Shown here piece by piece: positions 32,585-34,530 of a stretch of DNA of 34,530 nt. Origin of the DNA: an uncultured Flavobacteriales bacterium (GTDB lineage Bacteria > Bacteroidota > Bacteroidia > Flavobacteriales > Weeksellaceae). The notes below the pieces were generated by a model. The model saw only the letters and a program-made list of their open reading frames with translations. It was not told the origin of the DNA and did no database searches. A program made the position numbers and the translations under genes. Location of the stretch: contig CALJKL010000080.1 in assembly GCA_937973555.1 (NCBI GenBank), positions 1-34,530 on the forward strand, given 5' to 3'. The stretch's first letter is position 1. Each line of letters opens with the position of its first letter.

Positions 32585-33925
32585 ATGAAGCCTAGTTTAG
32601 CGAAAGGAACCAGAGATTTTACGGCGCAGGAAGTTTATCGCAGGAAATTTATCATCAATATTTTACAGAAAAATTTTGAAGTTTTTGGGTTTCAGCCTTT
32701 GGAAACCCCAAGTTTCGAGAATCTTTCTACTCTTACCGGAAAATATGGTGAAGAAGGAGATAGACTGATTTTTAAAATCTTGAATTCCGGGGATTATGCC
32801 TCTAAAACCAAAGAGGAAGATTGGGTATCTAAAAATTCTCAAAAACTGATTTCCCAAATTTCTGAAAAGGCCTTAAGATATGATTTGACGGTGCCTTTTG
32901 CAAGATATGTTGCCATGAATCATGGGCAATTAACCTTTCCTTTTAAAAGATATCAGATTCAGCCTGTATGGAGGGCAGATCGTCCGCAGAAAGGCCGTTT
33001 TAGAGAGTTTTATCAGTGTGATGCAGATGTGGTGGGCAGTGAAAGCCTTTGGCAGGAAGTAGAGTTGGTTCAGTTGTATTTGAACTCTTTTCAGGAATTA
33101 CAGATTCCTGTAAAAATACATATCAACAATCGTAAAATCCTCTCAGGATTGGCAGAGTTTGCGGATATTTCTGAGCAATTGATAGATTTTACTGTGGCTT
33201 TGGATAAGCTGGATAAAATTGGAAAAGAAGGAGTAGTAAAAGAACTTCAGGAAAAAAATATTTCTAATGAAGCCATAGAAAAACTAAGTTTCTTATTTGA
33301 CCAGATACCTCAAGCAGAAGTATTGAGCATTCTTAAAACCAATTTCGCAGAAGTGGAAATCGGCAAAAAGGGGGTAGAAGAATTGGAGTTTGTTTTAGAA
33401 AATACCAAGAAACTAGGATTAAATAACTTGATTTTCGACATCACTTTAGCAAGAGGTCTAGATTATTATACCGGGGCCATCTTTGAAGTAAAGGCTCAAG
33501 GAGTAGAAATGGGTTCTATAGGTGGTGGTGGTAGATATGATAATCTTACCGAAGTTTTCGGCGTGAAAGATATTCCAGGGATTGGAATTTCTTTTGGTCT
33601 GGATAGAATTTATCTGGTAATGGAAGAACTAAATGTTTTTCCTCAAAATTCGGAAAGGAAAATAGAATATCTTTTTGCCAATTATGGAGAAAATGAAGCT
33701 GCTGAAGCTATGAAAATTTTATCAAAACTTCGTGATAAAGGCATTGCTGCGGAATTGTATCCTGATAATGCCAAATTGAAAAAACAGTTTACTTATGCCG
33801 AAAAGAAAGGGATTGAAAATATTGTTTTCCTTGGAGAACAAGAAATAATAGAAGAGAACATCACCATTAAAAACCTTTCTTCTGGAGAACAAAACACCAT
33901 AAAGATAGAAGCGTTTTTAAAGTAA
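32585..33925 (+). CDS. hisS: Histidyl-tRNA synthetase
   Basis: 446-residue class II synthetase charging tRNA-His. The KGTRDF start is followed by motif 1, then the histidine-binding YDLTVPFARYVA. Motif 2 reads RYQIQPVWRADRPQKGRFREFYQCDAD. The histidine-specific RGLDYYTGAIFEV, GGGGRYDNL and motif 3 GISFGLDRIYLV follow. The C-terminal Rossmann-like anticodon domain starts near residue 358 (RKIEYLFANYG). All catalytic motifs are intact, which marks it as HisS rather than HisZ. Confidence 0.96.
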   Translation: MKPSLAKGTRDFTAQEVYRRKFIINILQKNFEVFGFQPLETPSFENLSTLTGKYGEEGDRLIFKILNSGDYASKTKEEDWVSKNSQKLISQISEKALRYDLTVPFARYVAMNHGQLTFPFKRYQIQPVWRADRPQKGRFREFYQCDADVVGSESLWQEVELVQLYLNSFQELQIPVKIHINNRKILSGLAEFADISEQLIDFTVALDKLDKIGKEGVVKELQEKNISNEAIEKLSFLFDQIPQAEVLSILKTNFAEVEIGKKGVEELEFVLENTKKLGLNNLIFDITLARGLDYYTGAIFEVKAQGVEMGSIGGGGRYDNLTEVFGVKDIPGIGISFGLDRIYLVMEELNVFPQNSERKIEYLFANYGENEAAEAMKILSKLRDKGIAAELYPDNAKLKKQFTYAEKKGIENIVFLGEQEIIEENITIKNLSSGEQNTIKIEAFLK

Positions 33926-33937
33926 AAAGATGATAAT

Positions 33938-33980
33938 AAAACTCCCCTAAAAATTTATAACTTTTAGGGGAGTTTTATTT
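33938..33980. terminator. Bidirectional terminator between hisS and YtxH-like gene
   Basis: 15-base perfect arms AAAACTCCCCTAAAA (33938-33952) and TTTTAGGGGAGTTTT (33962-33976) with a 9-base loop. T-rich flanks are present on the plus strand and A-rich on the other side, so it can stop both converging genes. Confidence 0.9.
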
Positions 33981-34006
33981 AAAATAATTTCTGACAAAAA
34001 ATTATT

Positions 34007-34273
34007 TTAAATTTTTTTCATTTCAGATTTGCTTTCTGGGTTTTCTTTCATGTTTTCAGCTTCATACTTTAAAGAGTCTAAAACATGCTCTGCTTTTTCT
34101 TTGGCATTTTCTGCCTTTGATTTTAATTCTGACCCAAATTTTGATAGATTTTCTTTTGCTTTGTCTATCTTGTCGTTTATCTTACGTTTTTCCTCAGGAG
34201 TTATTTTTTTATATCTCCAGTAAGCTAATGCGCCTATCCCTAAAACTGCAAGTACACCTATACCGTATTTCAT
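34007..34273 (-). CDS. YtxH-like membrane-anchored protein
   Basis: 88 residues: one N-terminal transmembrane helix (IGVLAVLGIGALAYWRY, about 4-20), followed by a long charged amphipathic helix with Lys/Glu/Ala periodicity (residues 25-75) that could form a coiled coil. This is the layout of YtxH-domain and apolipoprotein-like stress proteins. Function unknown. It converges on hisS. Its upstream DNA contains ATTAATATT at 34291. Confidence 0.75.
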   Translation of the reverse strand: MKYGIGVLAVLGIGALAYWRYKKITPEEKRKINDKIDKAKENLSKFGSELKSKAENAKEKAEHVLDSLKYEAENMKENPESKSEMKKI

Positions 34274-34530
34274 GATTTTTCTTTTTTTAGATTAATATTT
34301 AGTGAAGTTGATGTTCAAAATTATTGAAATAATAAAGTTTAAAATTATAATATTTAGGTCAATTTTTATAGAATTAATATTTTTAAAATATCATTAATAA
34401 AAATGGTGTTTTTTATTGGAGCATTTCAACTGAAAGCCTTGCATTGGTTATTACAATTTCGACAAATATTTACTAAAAAGTTTATACAAACTGAAATATC
34501 TCTTTTATTTTCATGTATTTTAGAAATTTT
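34274..34530. other. AT-rich intergenic region, no gene seen
   Basis: 257 bases at the window edge with very low GC and no convincing open frame. It holds two copies of ATTAATATT (34291-34299 and 34373-34381). It is probably the regulatory region of the YtxH-like gene and of a gene beyond the window. Confidence 0.5.

Noticed and set aside
1..34530. tRNA, rRNA, CRISPR, insertion sequence, riboswitch or prophage
   Set aside because: No cloverleaf, repeat-spacer array, transposase, integrase or riboswitch core was seen on reading either strand; short structured RNAs could still be missed by eye.

Overview
The window is a gene-dense, AT-rich piece of chromosome from a member of the Bacteroidota, most likely class Flavobacteriia, family Weeksellaceae (Chryseobacterium/Cloacibacterium-like). 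This rests on the look of the proteins (short rpsF-rpsR-rplI operon, TIGR01777 epimerase with DUF493, lysyl-tRNA synthetase with a C-terminal extension, tail-fibre-like secreted proteins starting RVGVNT), on the lack of Shine-Dalgarno sequences, and on many promoters fitting the Bacteroidota -7 element TAnnTTTG. The genus is an inference. I see no rRNA, tRNA, CRISPR array, transposase or prophage. No stretch over 300 bases lacks a gene.

Layout. 1-2.8 kb (+): a 5'-cut glutaminyl-peptide cyclotransferase, a secreted unknown protein, a deoxynucleoside kinase and an ArsC-family reductase, closed by a strong terminator. 2.9-7.6 kb (-): TIGR01777 epimerase and DUF493; ribosomal proteins S6, S18 and L9; a GNAT acetyltransferase; a 2-oxo acid dehydrogenase E2. 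7.75 kb (+): a small ABM-type monooxygenase. 8.05-8.8 kb (-): lipB, whose product starts the lipoylation that the nearby E2 needs. 8.85-15.9 kb (-): a five-gene metal-efflux operon (small secreted protein, CzcA-type RND pump, TolC-like channel, membrane-fusion lipoprotein, ferritin-like/VIT1 iron transporter). 16.0-16.5 kb (-): a secreted unknown protein.

16.7-34 kb is mostly plus strand: a lipoprotein cytochrome c, lysS, a tail-fibre-like secreted protein, gltB-gltD, gyrB, a DUF3298 lipoprotein, a diacylglycerol-kinase-like lipid kinase and a small secreted protein; then a minus-strand pair (UspA, DUF2061); then ssb, a GNAT acetyltransferase and hisS (+), and a YtxH-like membrane protein (-). 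The last 257 bases are AT-rich with no gene seen.

Most of the window is core metabolism and information processing. The features most worth a second look are: a dispersed repeat sitting in frame inside the E2 linker; the fusion of HME-RND efflux with a ferritin/VIT1 iron exporter in one operon that starts with an uncharacterised small secreted protein; a 26-bp near-perfect palindrome beside the promoter of an unknown secreted protein; hairpins that seem to combine terminator and promoter; and a short SSB without the usual acidic tail.
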